Part shown: piece after piece, positions 1-9,125 of the stretch
How the letters are laid out: every line of letters begins with the position of its first letter
Position numbering within the stretch: position 1 is the stretch's first letter
Position numbers and translations under genes: made by a program
The notes under the pieces: generated by a model
The model's input: only the letters and a program-made list of their open reading frames with translations
Databases searched by the model: none
What the model was told of the DNA's origin: nothing
Assembly (NCBI RefSeq): GCF_017876115.1
Contig: NZ_JAGINO010000002.1
Coordinates: 1 to 64,000, forward strand
Reading direction: 5' to 3'
Source: Azospirillum picis
Lineage (GTDB): Bacteria > Pseudomonadota > Alphaproteobacteria > Azospirillales > Azospirillaceae
Length of the DNA: 64,000 bases

Positions 1-29
1 CAACTCGCCGCTTCCGTTGCCGTCGCCAT
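1..29 (-). CDS. Possible 5' end of a gene running off the left edge
   Basis: An ATG on the minus strand at position 29 is preceded five bases upstream by GGGAGG, a good Shine-Dalgarno match. Only nine codons (MATATEAAS) lie inside the window, so no function can be given. It is reported because the ribosome-binding site is strong; it may equally be chance. Confidence 0.3.
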
Positions 30-139
30 CCCAACCTCCCTGCGGTAGGATGAAGCCTTCAACAAGCGGACCGCAAATCGATCCCGGCTGTAGTACTAGA
101 GCGTGATCGGTTCAAGCGGAATCGCTGGAAGCGTGAATC

Positions 140-198
140 ACAGGAAAAATCAAAATCTTGGAGTCTGTCTGGCGCTTCAATAAGCATCAGACGGACTC
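140..198 (-). terminator. Rho-independent terminator of the PAS chemotaxis receptor
   Basis: The arms at 161-171 and 188-198 pair over 11 bases with one G-T wobble, and the loop holds a further GCTT/AAGC stem. Read on the minus strand the stem is followed by a T-rich run (about 140-158). It lies 65 bases beyond the receptor stop codon and so would end that transcript. Confidence 0.6.
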
Positions 199-262
199 TG
201 AGGGGGCGGCGGCCGGGCGGGACGGCAGAGAGGAGGTGCACCGGGCCCCCTACCCTGTCTGC

Positions 263-1741
263 TCAGCGGACGAGGACAAGCGCCGCCTCCTTGGTGCGGC
301 CGACGGCGCCGGCAACCTGCTCGACAGTGGCCGAGATGGCGGTGATGTTGGATGTGACCATCGACACCGCGGCAGACGCGCTCTGCATGCTGGACGACAT
401 GGTCTGGGTGACCGCGCTCTGTTCCTCCACTGCCGACGCCGTGCCGATCACATGCTCCCGCACGGTCGCGACGGCCTCACGGATGGCGGCGAGCGCGTTG
501 GCAACCTCCACGGAGGTTGTCTGGATGCCCTCGATCTCGGCGGAGATCTGCTCGGTCGCCTTGCCGGCCTGGTTGGCGAGGTTCTTCACCTCCGACGCCA
601 CGACGGCGAAGCCCTTGCCGGCCTCGCCGGCCCGCGCCGCCTCGATGGTGGCGTTCAGCGCCAGCAGGTTGATCTGGCCGGCGATGCTGTTGATCAGCCC
701 GACGATCCCGTTCATCGCCTGGGCGGCGGCGGCCAGCCGGTCGGTGCTTTCCGCCACCGTGACGGTGCGGTCGAAGGCACCGTCGGTCGCCGCGCGGGCG
801 CGGGTCATGCTCTGCGCGATCTCGCCGATCGAGGCCACCAACTCCTCCGCGCTGGCCGCGACCATCTGCACGCTTTGCGACGTGGCATCCGCCGCGGTGT
901 TGGCAGAGGCGGCTTCGCCCGTCGACACACTCAGTGCCTGGTCGATCTCGCCGAAATTCCTGTCGATCATGACCTTCAGGTTGCTCAGCAGCGTGACCTG
1001 CGCGGTGACGTCCACCGCGAACTTCACGACCTTCGCCACCTTGCCCTTCTCGTCGAAGATCGGGTTGTAGGCGCCTTCGATCCACACCGCCTCGCCGGCC
1101 TTGGTGATCCGCTTGTACTGCGCCGCCTGGAACTCGCCCCGCTTCAGGGTGTCCCAGAACAGGGCGTATTCGGAACTGCTGCGGTAGGACGCCTCGACGA
1201 ACATGCTGTGGTGCTTGCCGACCACCTCGTCGAGGCGATAGCCCATCGCCCGCAGGAAGTTCTCGTTGGCCTTGGTGATGATGCCGTCGGTGGTGAACTC
1301 GATCACTGCCAGCGACCGGCTGATCGCCGCCATCTGCGCCGCATAGTCGAGGTTTTCGAGCCGCTCCTTGGCGTCGGCCCATTCGACCACGAAGCCGATG
1401 CGCTTGCCGTTCTCGGTCAGCGGCGTGACCAGCAGGTCGAACTGGTGGCCGCCGACCTTGATGGTGGCGCCGTAGGGTTTGGTCAATCGGCCCAGCAACT
1501 GGCGCTGGTGGCCCGGATTCTTGTGGAAGATGTCGATGTTGCTGCCGACCAGCCGGCTGACATCGAGCCGCGGAAGCTCCTTGCGCAAGTCCGCCTCCGC
1601 CTCGCGCAGCAGCGCCACCGCCGCGGGATTGACATGGACGATGGTCAAATCCTCGTCCGCGACCATCACCTTCGCCCGCAAGGCATCGAGCGCCGCCATC
1701 TTCTGTGCCAGCGCCCGATTGATTTTCCCCCGACCGAACAT
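263..1741 (-). CDS. Soluble methyl-accepting chemotaxis protein with two PAS domains
   Basis: A 492-residue chemotaxis or aerotaxis-type receptor. Two PAS-like sensor domains occupy roughly residues 15-120 and 130-250 (the second contains [17 protein letters not shown]), followed by the MCP signalling domain, with the conserved hairpin [19 protein letters not shown] near residue 375. No transmembrane segment is visible, so the protein is probably cytoplasmic and senses an internal cue such as redox state, a cofactor or energy state. The start at 1741 is chosen because GAGG lies about eight bases upstream; an in-frame ATG at 1753 and a longer reading to 1819 have no ribosome-binding site. There is no C-terminal CheR-docking pentapeptide. 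The ligand cannot be read from the sequence. Confidence 0.95.
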   Translation of the reverse strand: MFGRGKINRALAQKMAALDALRAKVMVADEDLTIVHVNPAAVALLREAEADLRKELPRLDVSRLVGSNIDIFHKNPGHQRQLLGRLTKPYGATIKVGGHQFDLLVTPLTENGKRIGFVVEWADAKERLENLDYAAQMAAISRSLAVIEFTTDGIITKANENFLRAMGYRLDEVVGKHHSMFVEASYRSSSEYALFWDTLKRGEFQAAQYKRITKAGEAVWIEGAYNPIFDEKGKVAKVVKFAVDVTAQVTLLSNLKVMIDRNFGEIDQALSVSTGEAASANTAADATSQSVQMVAASAEELVASIGEIAQSMTRARAATDGAFDRTVTVAESTDRLAAAAQAMNGIVGLINSIAGQINLLALNATIEAARAGEAGKGFAVVASEVKNLANQAGKATEQISAEIEGIQTTSVEVANALAAIREAVATVREHVIGTASAVEEQSAVTQTMSSSMQSASAAVSMVTSNITAISATVEQVAGAVGRTKEAALVLVR

Positions 1742-2273
1742 CGCCTGCCTCATCCGCGTTCGTTGATGCGGGGCGATTATCCATGAGCAGGAAGGTCTTT
1801 CTATTCGGGTAAATCCCAAATTTCGTAAAAATCCTTAGCGTCTTGAAAGAAACCTCCGGACCCGGCTTGCAAATGCGAACCAGTTCTGCAATTTTTCAAA
1901 TGGCCAAAGGGGGAATATTTTTGCCAGGAAAATATGATGTCCATATCTTCTCTATCACTTATGATTTCTGCCGACGCGAAGAACAAGTGCCGCATCATCG
2001 CGGCTTTTGCGACCGCAGCACCCCCGTGTGGCACGTATAAACACGGGCTCCCGCCCGCATGATTGCCGGAGGCGGCAGGCCGGCCACCTCGTGTTGAACT
2101 CGGCACCGCTTCGAAGCGACGCCAACGACACGAAACCATAGCCTCTTGAAGCCCCATCCTCGGCTCACATCCGCCCGCATCGCCCATCCGGCACCATGGA
2201 AATGGACAGCTTGGCCTCTCATCCACACGAATGAGTGTTGAAAGGCCAAGCTACATGGTTGTAAATTCATGAG
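1742..2273. other. Intergenic region between the receptor and dprA
   Basis: Divergent promoter region of about 530 bases. The part at 1800-1960 is AT-rich for this genome and is the likely location of the receptor promoter, but no convincing -35/-10 pair was found. A minus-strand reading frame across 1801-2226 has no ribosome-binding site and poor protein character. A long hairpin at 2208-2252 is listed separately. Confidence 0.5.
2208..2252. promoter_or_regulatory. Extended inverted repeat immediately upstream of dprA
   Basis: A perfect 10-base inverted repeat (AGCTTGGCCT at 2208-2217 and its complement at 2243-2252) encloses a second 5-base stem (CTCAT at 2218-2222 with ATGAG at 2231-2235). 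The structure ends 21 bases before the dprA ATG. It lacks a T tract, so it is more likely a leader hairpin or protein-binding dyad than a terminator. Confidence 0.45.
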
Positions 2274-3395
2274 ATGATACAACCCGCCCGCCCCTTGACC
2301 GACACTGAACGGCTCGACCGCCTCCGGCTGATCCGGACGGAAAATGTCGGGCCGATCACCTTTCACCGCCTGATCGAGCAGTATGGAAGTGCCGCTGCGG
2401 CGTTGGACGCGCTGCCCGATCTGGCCAAACGCGGCGGGCGCGCCAAGCCGCTGCGCATCCTGTCCAAGGCGGATGCGGAACGGGAGATGCAGGCGAACCG
2501 GCGCTTCGGCGCCCGGCTGCTCTGCGCCGGAGAACCCGATTATCCGGAACCGCTGGCGGCGGTGGACGACGCGCCGCCGGTGATCTCGGTGATGGGCCAT
2601 GCCCACCTGCTGCGCCGCCGTGCCGTTGCCATCGTCGGCGCACGCAACGCCTCGCTGAACGGCAAGAAGTTTGCCGAATCGCTGGCGCGCGATCTTGGAG
2701 CGGCCGGGCTTCTCGTGGTCTCCGGTCTTGCCCGCGGCATCGACACCGCGGCTCACACCGGTGCGCTTGCCGGCGGAACCGCCGCGGTCCTGGCAGGCGG
2801 CATCGACGTCGTCTACCCGCCGGAGAACGAGCAGCTCTACCGCGACATCGTGGCGCAAGGGGCCGTGGTGGCGGAAAGCCCGATCGGCACGCAACCCCAG
2901 GCTCGGCATTTCCCACGACGCAACCGGGTGATTTCCGGCCTGTCCCTGGGGGTCCTGGTGGTGGAGGCCGCCCTGCGGTCCGGTTCGCTGATCACCGCGC
3001 GGATGGCGCTGGAACAGGGACGGGAGGTGATGGCCGTGCCCGGTTCGCCGCTCGACCCCCGCTGCCACGGAACCAACAACCTGCTGCGCCAGGGAGCGAC
3101 GCTGGTGGAGCGGGCCGAAGATGTGCTGCAGGCCATCGAGACCATGCGACCACCCGCGGTGCGCGAGCGCGAGGCGGATCTTTTCTCGGCCGCGAGGGCG
3201 GCTGAACCGGGGGAAGCCGACCTCGCCAAGGCCCGTTCCCTGGTGCTCGAAAACCTGGGTCCCTCCCCCGTCACCATTGACGAACTCGTCCGCGGGTGCC
3301 AATTGTCCGCTCCGGTGGTGCTGACCGTGGTGCTTGAACTTGAGCTTGCCGGCCGAGTCCAGCGTCTTCCCGGTCATCAGGTCTCACTCGCCTGA
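2274..3395 (+). CDS. dprA: DNA processing protein DprA
   Basis: DprA/Smf binds incoming single-stranded DNA and loads RecA during natural transformation; many non-competent bacteria also keep it. The 373-residue protein has an N-terminal helical domain (about 10-75), the Rossmann-like DprA core with SGLARGIDTAAH near residues 149-160 and the FPRRNRVISGLS loop near 220-230, and a C-terminal winged helix (about 310-373, typical of alphaproteobacterial members). The start ATG at 2274 has only a weak ribosome-binding site. topA follows 46 bases downstream on the same strand, the usual dprA-topA arrangement of alphaproteobacteria, and the two are probably co-transcribed. Confidence 0.95.
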   Translation: MIQPARPLTDTERLDRLRLIRTENVGPITFHRLIEQYGSAAAALDALPDLAKRGGRAKPLRILSKADAEREMQANRRFGARLLCAGEPDYPEPLAAVDDAPPVISVMGHAHLLRRRAVAIVGARNASLNGKKFAESLARDLGAAGLLVVSGLARGIDTAAHTGALAGGTAAVLAGGIDVVYPPENEQLYRDIVAQGAVVAESPIGTQPQARHFPRRNRVISGLSLGVLVVEAALRSGSLITARMALEQGREVMAVPGSPLDPRCHGTNNLLRQGATLVERAEDVLQAIETMRPPAVREREADLFSAARAAEPGEADLAKARSLVLENLGPSPVTIDELVRGCQLSAPVVLTVVLELELAGRVQRLPGHQVSLA

Positions 3396-3441
3396 TCGGC
3401 GCCGCCTTGGTCTGTGTGGGCACACGCGAAGGGTTGGTTTC

Positions 3442-6246
3442 TTGCCGGGCAGCAACGTCGTCATCGTCGAATCGCCGGCCAAGGCGAAGACCATCAACAA
3501 GTATCTGGGCGACGACTACACCGTCATCGCCAGCTTCGGCCATGTCCGCGACCTTCCGGCGCGGGACGGATCGGTGCGCCCGGATGAGGATTTCGCGATG
3601 GACTGGGAGCTGGGCGACCGCTCCAAGCGCCACATCGACGAGATTGCCAAGGCGGTGAAGTCGGCCGAACGCGTCTATCTCGCAACCGACCCGGATCGCG
3701 AAGGAGAGGCGATCGCCTGGCACCTGTCGGAGCTGCTGCGCGAGAAGCACCTCTCGGACGAGCGCGACGTGCGCCGCATCACCTTCAACGAGATCACCAA
3801 GAGCGCCGTCCAGGCCGCGCTCGCGAACCCGCGCGACGTTTCGCGGGAACTGGTCGACGCCTACCTGGCACGCCGGGCGCTCGACTATCTTGTCGGCTTC
3901 ACCCTTTCGCCGGTGCTCTGGCGCAAGCTGCCGGGCTCCAAGTCGGCCGGCCGCGTGCAGTCGGTCGCCCTGCGGCTGATCTGCGAGCGCGAGTCGGAGA
4001 TCGAGGTCTTCAAGCCTCAGGAATACTGGTCGATCGCGGTGGGCTTCACCACGCCGGCCGGCGCCGCCTTCACCGCATCGCTGTCCCAGCTCGACGGCAA
4101 GCGGCTCGACAAGTTCGGCTTGCCCAACCGCGAGGCCGCGGAAGCGGCGGTTGCGCGCATCCGTCCCCAGGCCTTCGCAGTGTCGCAGGTCGAGCGCAAG
4201 CAGAGCCGCCGCAACCCGTCGCCGCCCTTCACCACCTCCACCCTGCAGCAGGAAGCCTCGCGCAAGCTTGGCTTCGGCGCCACCCGCACGATGCGCACCG
4301 CCCAGAAGCTCTACGAGGGCGTCGACATCGGCGGCGAGACGGTCGGCCTGATCACCTACATGCGAACCGACGGCGTCAGCCTGTCGCAGGAAGCCATCGA
4401 TTCGGCGCGCGGCCTGATCGGCACGCAATTTGGCGAGCGCTACGTGCCGGCGCAGCCCCGCGTCTACAAGACGGCGGCCAAGAACGCGCAGGAGGCCCAC
4501 GAGGCCATCCGCCCAACCGACCTGCACCGCCGCCCGGACTCCGTTGCCTCGCACCTGGAGCAGGACGAGCTGCGGCTCTACGAACTGATCTGGAAGCGCA
4601 CCCTGGCCAGCCAGATGGAAAGCGCGGTGCTGGACCAGGTGGCGGTGGACATCGCCAGCCCGTCGAAGGACGTCGTGCTGCGCGCCACCGGTTCCATCGT
4701 CGTGTTCGACGGCTTTCTCAAGGTCTATCAGGAAGACCGCGACGATGCGGCCGAGGACGACCAGCAGGAGCGCCGCCTTCCGGCGATGGACCAGGGCGAC
4801 GCGCTCGACCGTGGCGAGATCACGCCGGATCAGCATTTCACCCAGCCGCCGCCGCGCTATTCCGAAGCCAGCCTGGTCAAGAAGCTGGAGGAGCTGGGGA
4901 TCGGCCGGCCGTCGACATACGCATCGATTCTCCAGGTCCTGCAGGACCGCAATTACGTCCGGTTGGACAAGCGCCGCTTCATCCCGGAAGACCGCGGCCG
5001 GCTGGTGACGGCCTTCCTGGAAAACTTCTTCCACCGCTACGTCGAATACAACTTCACCGCGGAGCTGGAAAACCAGCTCGACGAGATCTCCGACGGCAAG
5101 GTCGATTGGAAGACCGTCCTGCGCGACTTCTGGACTGCCTTCGACGTTGCGGTGAACGGCACCAAGGACCTGACGATCACCCAGGTCCTGACCACGCTCG
5201 ACAACGAGCTGGGCGCGCATTTCTTCCCCGCCCCGTCGGAGGACGGCCATGACCCGCGGGTCTGCCCGGTCTGCCGCGAAGGCCGTCTCGGGTTGAAGCT
5301 GGGCAAGATGGGCGCCTTCATCGGCTGCTCGCGCTATCCCGAATGCCGGTACACCCGACCGCTTGCCGTCGCCAACGACGAGAACGGCGACGGGCAGGAA
5401 GGGCCGCGCGAACTCGGCAACGACCCCGAGACCGGCCTTCCGGTGTCGGTCCGCCGCGGACCGTTCGGCGCCTACATCCAGCTCGGCCCGGCACCGGCGG
5501 CCGCCGCGCCTGCCGTGCCCGCCGAGGAACCTGCCGCCGAAACCCCGGCCGACGGCAAGAAGAAGGCGAAGAAAAAGAAGAAGGACGATGCGCCGAAGCC
5601 CAAGCGCGTGTCCCTGCCCAAAGGCATGGCCGCCGCCGATGTCGACCTCGACACCGCGCTGAAGCTGCTGGCGCTGCCCCGCGCCATCGGCAACCATCCG
5701 GAGACCGGCGAGGAGATCAGTGCCGGCATCGGCCGCTTCGGCCCCTACCTGAAGCATGGCAGCGTCTACAAGTCGCTGACGCCCGACGACGATGTGCTGA
5801 CCATCGGCATCAACCGCGCCGTCGACCTGCTGGCCGGTGCGGCCAAGAAGGCGTCGGCCCCGGCAAAGACACTGGGCGACCACCCCAAGACCGGCAAGCC
5901 GATCACCATGGGCTCGGGCCGCTTCGGACCCTACGTGAAGCATGCCAGCGTCTATGCCTCGATCCCCAAGGGTACCGACCCGGAAGGCGTCACGCTCGAG
6001 CAGGCCCTGGAACTGATCGACGCCAAAGTCGCCAAGGACGCCGCCAAGAAGGGCAAGGCCCCGAAGGATGCCGAGCCGGCCAAGGCCGACGGCGCCGAGA
6101 CGGAGAAGCCGGCAAAGGCGAAGGCCACGGCGAAGAAGCCCGCAGCCAAGAAGGCGACCAAGGCAAAGGCGGCCAAGGACGCCCCGGCCAAGGACGCCCC
6201 GGCAGAGGCCGACGCGCCGAAGAAGAAGGCCGCGAAGGCATCCTGA
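3442..6246 (+). CDS. topA: DNA topoisomerase I
   Basis: Type IA topoisomerase that relaxes negative supercoils. It opens with the TOPRIM strand VVIVESPAKAK, and the catalytic tyrosine lies in ITYMRTDGVSLS (Tyr306 in the numbering used here). A zinc-ribbon with CPVC and a second cysteine pair (CSRYPEC) follows around residues 607-634. Then come topoisomerase C-terminal repeats, each with the GxFGPYxK type motif, and two lysine-rich stretches (about 706-722 and 863-934) likely to bind DNA non-specifically. The start is taken as TTG at 3442, because AAGGG lies eight bases upstream and the protein then begins just before the TOPRIM strand; the open frame extends back into dprA without a good start. 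Length 934 residues, long for the family because of the Lys/Ala tail. Confidence 0.97.
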   Translation: MPGSNVVIVESPAKAKTINKYLGDDYTVIASFGHVRDLPARDGSVRPDEDFAMDWELGDRSKRHIDEIAKAVKSAERVYLATDPDREGEAIAWHLSELLREKHLSDERDVRRITFNEITKSAVQAALANPRDVSRELVDAYLARRALDYLVGFTLSPVLWRKLPGSKSAGRVQSVALRLICERESEIEVFKPQEYWSIAVGFTTPAGAAFTASLSQLDGKRLDKFGLPNREAAEAAVARIRPQAFAVSQVERKQSRRNPSPPFTTSTLQQEASRKLGFGATRTMRTAQKLYEGVDIGGETVGLITYMRTDGVSLSQEAIDSARGLIGTQFGERYVPAQPRVYKTAAKNAQEAHEAIRPTDLHRRPDSVASHLEQDELRLYELIWKRTLASQMESAVLDQVAVDIASPSKDVVLRATGSIVVFDGFLKVYQEDRDDAAEDDQQERRLPAMDQGDALDRGEITPDQHFTQPPPRYSEASLVKKLEELGIGRPSTYASILQVLQDRNYVRLDKRRFIPEDRGRLVTAFLENFFHRYVEYNFTAELENQLDEISDGKVDWKTVLRDFWTAFDVAVNGTKDLTITQVLTTLDNELGAHFFPAPSEDGHDPRVCPVCREGRLGLKLGKMGAFIGCSRYPECRYTRPLAVANDENGDGQEGPRELGNDPETGLPVSVRRGPFGAYIQLGPAPAAAAPAVPAEEPAAETPADGKKKAKKKKKDDAPKPKRVSLPKGMAAADVDLDTALKLLALPRAIGNHPETGEEISAGIGRFGPYLKHGSVYKSLTPDDDVLTIGINRAVDLLAGAAKKASAPAKTLGDHPKTGKPITMGSGRFGPYVKHASVYASIPKGTDPEGVTLEQALELIDAKVAKDAAKKGKAPKDAEPAKADGAETEKPAKAKATAKKPAAKKATKAKAAKDAPAKDAPAEADAPKKKAAKAS

Positions 6247-6279
6247 CCCCAACCGGAGGCCGATGGCCGGGGCTGAGCA

Positions 6280-8094
6280 ATGGCGACCATCCGAGAAGCC
6301 CTGCTGGCAGCGCTCGACCATCACGCCTCCGGCCGCCTCGACGCAGCCGCCACCCTCTATCGGCGCATCATCGAGGCGGATGGCCGGCAGGCGGACGCCC
6401 ATCACCTCCTGGGGGTGGCACTGGCGCAGATCGGGCGGGCGGAGGAGGCGCTTGCTTCGTTCCGGACGGCGATCCGGCTTTCACCCGACCAGCCCTCCTA
6501 CCGGTCGAACGCTGCGAATGCCCTGAAGGCTGCCGGGCGGGCCGGCGACGCGCGCGCCTGCTGCCGCGTGGCCCTGGCCCTGGCGCCCGACCATCCCGAC
6601 GCCCTGGGCAATCTGGCGGCGATGACCGACGATCCCGCGGAGGCGCTGACCATCGCGCGGCGTTGCGTCCACCTCGACCCGCAGAAGGAGGAGGCGCCGT
6701 ACAATTGCGGCGTCCTGCTGCGCCGGCTCGGTCGCAACGGCGAGGCGCTGGCCAGCTTCCGTCGCTGCCTCGTGCTGTCGCCCGCCCATGTTCCGGCACG
6801 TCATGCGACCGCCGACCTGCTGGAAGCGGACCGTCCGGACGCCGCGGCCCTCGCGTTCCTGCGGGTTGCCCGCCAGGCTCCGCACTCGCCCGGCACCACC
6901 CTTCGCGCCGCAGCCGCGCTATCGCGGTCCGGCGCGGTGGACAAGGCCATCGCCCTCCTCGACGACCTGCTCCGGCAGGCTCCGATGCTGCCGGAAGCGC
7001 ACTTCAACCATGCCGGCCTCCATCACGAGTCGGGCAGTCTCGGGATTGCTGTCGCCGGATACCGCCGGACGCTCGCCCTGGCGCCCGGCGATGCAGAAGC
7101 CTGGTACAGCCTCGCGTCGGTGGAGAAGGACCGCAGCGACATGGGCGCTGCGGTGGCCGGATACCGCCGGGCGCTGGCCATCCAGCCCTCCTTCCAGGCG
7201 GCCGACCTCGAGCTGCGCCGGGTGCTCGGCCGACAGTTCCCTGCATGGCATTTCACCATGCTGGCGGATCAGGCACGCAACGCCGCCTACCAGCGTGCGA
7301 TCGACGCCGCGGTAAAGCCGGGAATGATCGTTCTGGAGATCGGCACCGGCGCCGGGCTGCTCGCCCTGATGGCCGCCAGGGCCGGCGCCGCCCACGTCTA
7401 TACCTGCGAACTGTCCCGGCCACTGGCGGAGCTCGCACGCGGCATCATCTCCGATAACGGCTTGGCGGACCGGATAACCGTCATCAACAAGCGGTCGTCG
7501 GAGTTGCGCGTCGGAACGGATCTCCCCGAACCGGCCGACCTGCTGATTTCCGAAATCCTGGATGCCGGGCTTCTCGGCGAAGGCGTCGCGGCGAGCGTGG
7601 CCAAGGCGGCCCGCGCCCTGGTGAAGCCGGACGCCGCCATCCTGCCGAAGGGCGCCGTCATCAAGGCCATGCCCATCGAATGTCCCGCCTTGCGGAGCGT
7701 CAATCCCGTCGGCACCGTCGCCGGCTTCGACCTGTCGCGCCTGGAGGCTTATCGCAACCCCTCCTACATGGTGCTGGCGTTGAACGACCTGCCGCACCGG
7801 CCGCTGGGACCGCCCACGGATGTCTGCTGGATCGACCTGCGCAACCCGCCCGCCCATGGACCGGTCGGCTCGGCCGGCCTGCCGATCTCAGCCGATGGTG
7901 CCTTGCATGCCATCGCCTTCTGGTTCGAACTGCACATCGACGACAGGACGGTCCTGTCCACCGCCCCCGGGGCGGATTCGCGGCATTGGCAGCAGGCCGT
8001 GCAGTTCCTGGATTGCGGCCGGCAGGTCGCAGCTGGCGAAACGGTCGAGGCCGGCCTTACCTACATCGCCGGACGCCTTCACTTCTCGGCCTGA
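6280..8094 (+). CDS. TPR-repeat protein fused to a PRMT9-like arginine methyltransferase
   Basis: A 604-residue protein. Residues 1-310 are tandem tetratricopeptide repeats, for example ADAHHLLGVALAQIGRAEEA and the repeated AGYRR-LALAPGDAEAWYSLA type units. The second half is an AdoMet-dependent methyltransferase of the protein arginine methyltransferase class: motif I VLEIGTGAGLLALMAARAGA near 350, a double-E loop SEILDAGLLGEG near 424-435 holding both glutamates that bind the arginine guanidinium, and FWFELHIDDRTVLST near 547. The DAGLLGEG form of the loop and the N-terminal TPR array are the architecture known from eukaryotic PRMT9 (and PRMT7), not of ordinary bacterial methyltransferases. 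Arginine methylation of a protein is therefore the inferred activity; the substrate is unknown. It lies 33 bases after topA and may be co-transcribed. ATG at 6280 has GGGG seven bases upstream. Confidence 0.88.
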   Translation: MATIREALLAALDHHASGRLDAAATLYRRIIEADGRQADAHHLLGVALAQIGRAEEALASFRTAIRLSPDQPSYRSNAANALKAAGRAGDARACCRVALALAPDHPDALGNLAAMTDDPAEALTIARRCVHLDPQKEEAPYNCGVLLRRLGRNGEALASFRRCLVLSPAHVPARHATADLLEADRPDAAALAFLRVARQAPHSPGTTLRAAAALSRSGAVDKAIALLDDLLRQAPMLPEAHFNHAGLHHESGSLGIAVAGYRRTLALAPGDAEAWYSLASVEKDRSDMGAAVAGYRRALAIQPSFQAADLELRRVLGRQFPAWHFTMLADQARNAAYQRAIDAAVKPGMIVLEIGTGAGLLALMAARAGAAHVYTCELSRPLAELARGIISDNGLADRITVINKRSSELRVGTDLPEPADLLISEILDAGLLGEGVAASVAKAARALVKPDAAILPKGAVIKAMPIECPALRSVNPVGTVAGFDLSRLEAYRNPSYMVLALNDLPHRPLGPPTDVCWIDLRNPPAHGPVGSAGLPISADGALHAIAFWFELHIDDRTVLSTAPGADSRHWQQAVQFLDCGRQVAAGETVEAGLTYIAGRLHFSA

Positions 8095-8252
8095 TCGACG
8101 TTCGGCGAGACGCGCCGAGTCTGATCCATACGTTCCCCATCACATTTTCCTACTAGTTTAGTATTTTTTCCTGACTTAATAGCAGATATTCGTGTTGAAA
8201 TTCTCCCTTGTATGCCGTCTCATTCCCTCGGATCCACAGGTTCCCCGTGCTA

Positions 8253-8281
8253 CCGGCAGGGCCGGCGCGTTAAGCTGCCGG
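8253..8281 (+). promoter_or_regulatory. Leader hairpin upstream of the crotonase-CoA-metY operon
   Basis: A 7-base perfect inverted repeat (CCGGCAG at 8253-8259 with CTGCCGG at 8275-8281) lies about 37 bases before the first start codon of the operon. The position would suit a 5' leader element of a methionine gene operon. The conserved SAM-II riboswitch core could not be recognised, so no riboswitch is claimed. The gap upstream (8095-8250) is AT-rich around 8140-8200 and presumably contains the promoter. Confidence 0.25.
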
Positions 8282-8318
8282 CGGTGCACAACCCAATCAA
8301 TGCGGGAGGACGACAACC

Positions 8319-9125
8319 ATGAGCGCCGCAGTATCGCCCCACGACACCGAGCAGCCGCTGGTCCTGCGCGAGGACCGTGACGGTATCGCCACGTTGACGC
8401 TGAACCGGCCCAAAGCGCGCAACGCCCTGTCGATGGGATTGATGGCGGCGCTTCAGGATGTGCTGGACGCCATCCACGAAGACCGGTCCGTGCGTGCAGT
8501 CGTGCTGGCCGGGGCCGGTGGCGTCTTTTGCGCCGGGCACGATCTGAAGGAGATGCGCGCCTCGCCCTCCCGTGAAATCTACGAGGCGCTTTTTACCCAG
8601 TGCTCACGCCTGATGCTGACGATCAACCGCATCCGCCAGCCGGTGATCGCCAAGGTGCGCGGCGTCGCGACCGCGGCCGGCTGCCAGCTCGTGGCGACCT
8701 GCGATCTCGCCTATTGCGAGGACGGGGCACGCTTCGCGACCCCGGGCGTCAACATCGGGCTGTTCTGCTCGACCCCGATGGTGGCGCTGACCCGCGCGGT
8801 CGGGCGCAAGGCCGCGATGGAAATGCTGCTGCTGGGCGACCTGATCGACGCGGAGGAGGCGGCGCGCATCGGCCTCGTCAACCGCGCGGTGCCGGCGGAC
8901 CAGCTTGACCGTCTGGTGGACGGGGTCGCGGCCAAGATCGCCTCGAAGTCGCCGCTGACCCTCGCCACGGGCAAGGAGGCCTTCTACCGCCAGATCGACC
9001 TGGATGCCGAGGCGGCCTACGCCTATGCAGCCAGGGTGATGACGGAAAACATGATGGCGCAGGACGCCGCCGAGGGCATCGATGCCTTCCTGGGCAAGCG
9101 CGCGCCGGTCTGGTGCGGCCGATGA
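8319..9125 (+). CDS. ECHDC3-like enoyl-CoA hydratase/isomerase family protein lacking catalytic glutamates
   Basis: A 268-residue crotonase-fold protein that should bind acyl-CoA. The oxyanion-hole region (GGVFCAGHDLKEM) is intact. In canonical enoyl-CoA hydratase the two catalytic glutamates sit in GGGCELA and QPEI-type motifs; here the corresponding sites read AAGCQLVATCD (about residue 120) and ATPGVNIGLFCSTP (about 141), so both glutamates are replaced. The pattern is that of the ECHDC3 branch, whose reaction is not established. The start has a strong GGGAGG ten bases upstream. The stop overlaps the start of the next gene (ATGA), and metY follows, so the three genes form one operon. A hydratase reaction should not be assumed. 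Confidence 0.9.
   Translation: MSAAVSPHDTEQPLVLREDRDGIATLTLNRPKARNALSMGLMAALQDVLDAIHEDRSVRAVVLAGAGGVFCAGHDLKEMRASPSREIYEALFTQCSRLMLTINRIRQPVIAKVRGVATAAGCQLVATCDLAYCEDGARFATPGVNIGLFCSTPMVALTRAVGRKAAMEMLLLGDLIDAEEAARIGLVNRAVPADQLDRLVDGVAAKIASKSPLTLATGKEAFYRQIDLDAEAAYAYAARVMTENMMAQDAAEGIDAFLGKRAPVWCGR

Noticed and set aside
1801..2226. Minus-strand ORF between the PAS receptor and dprA
   Set aside because: No ribosome-binding site, irregular composition and no recognisable domain.
3271..6405. Minus-strand open frame of over 1000 codons opposite topA
   Set aside because: It is antisense to a full-length, motif-complete topA. Long opposite-strand frames are expected in GC-rich genes; it has no motifs and is low in complexity (Arg/Leu/Gly-rich).
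8095..8318. SAM-II riboswitch upstream of the metY operon
   Set aside because: Expected in alphaproteobacterial methionine genes, but the conserved pseudoknot core could not be found; only a simple hairpin is present.
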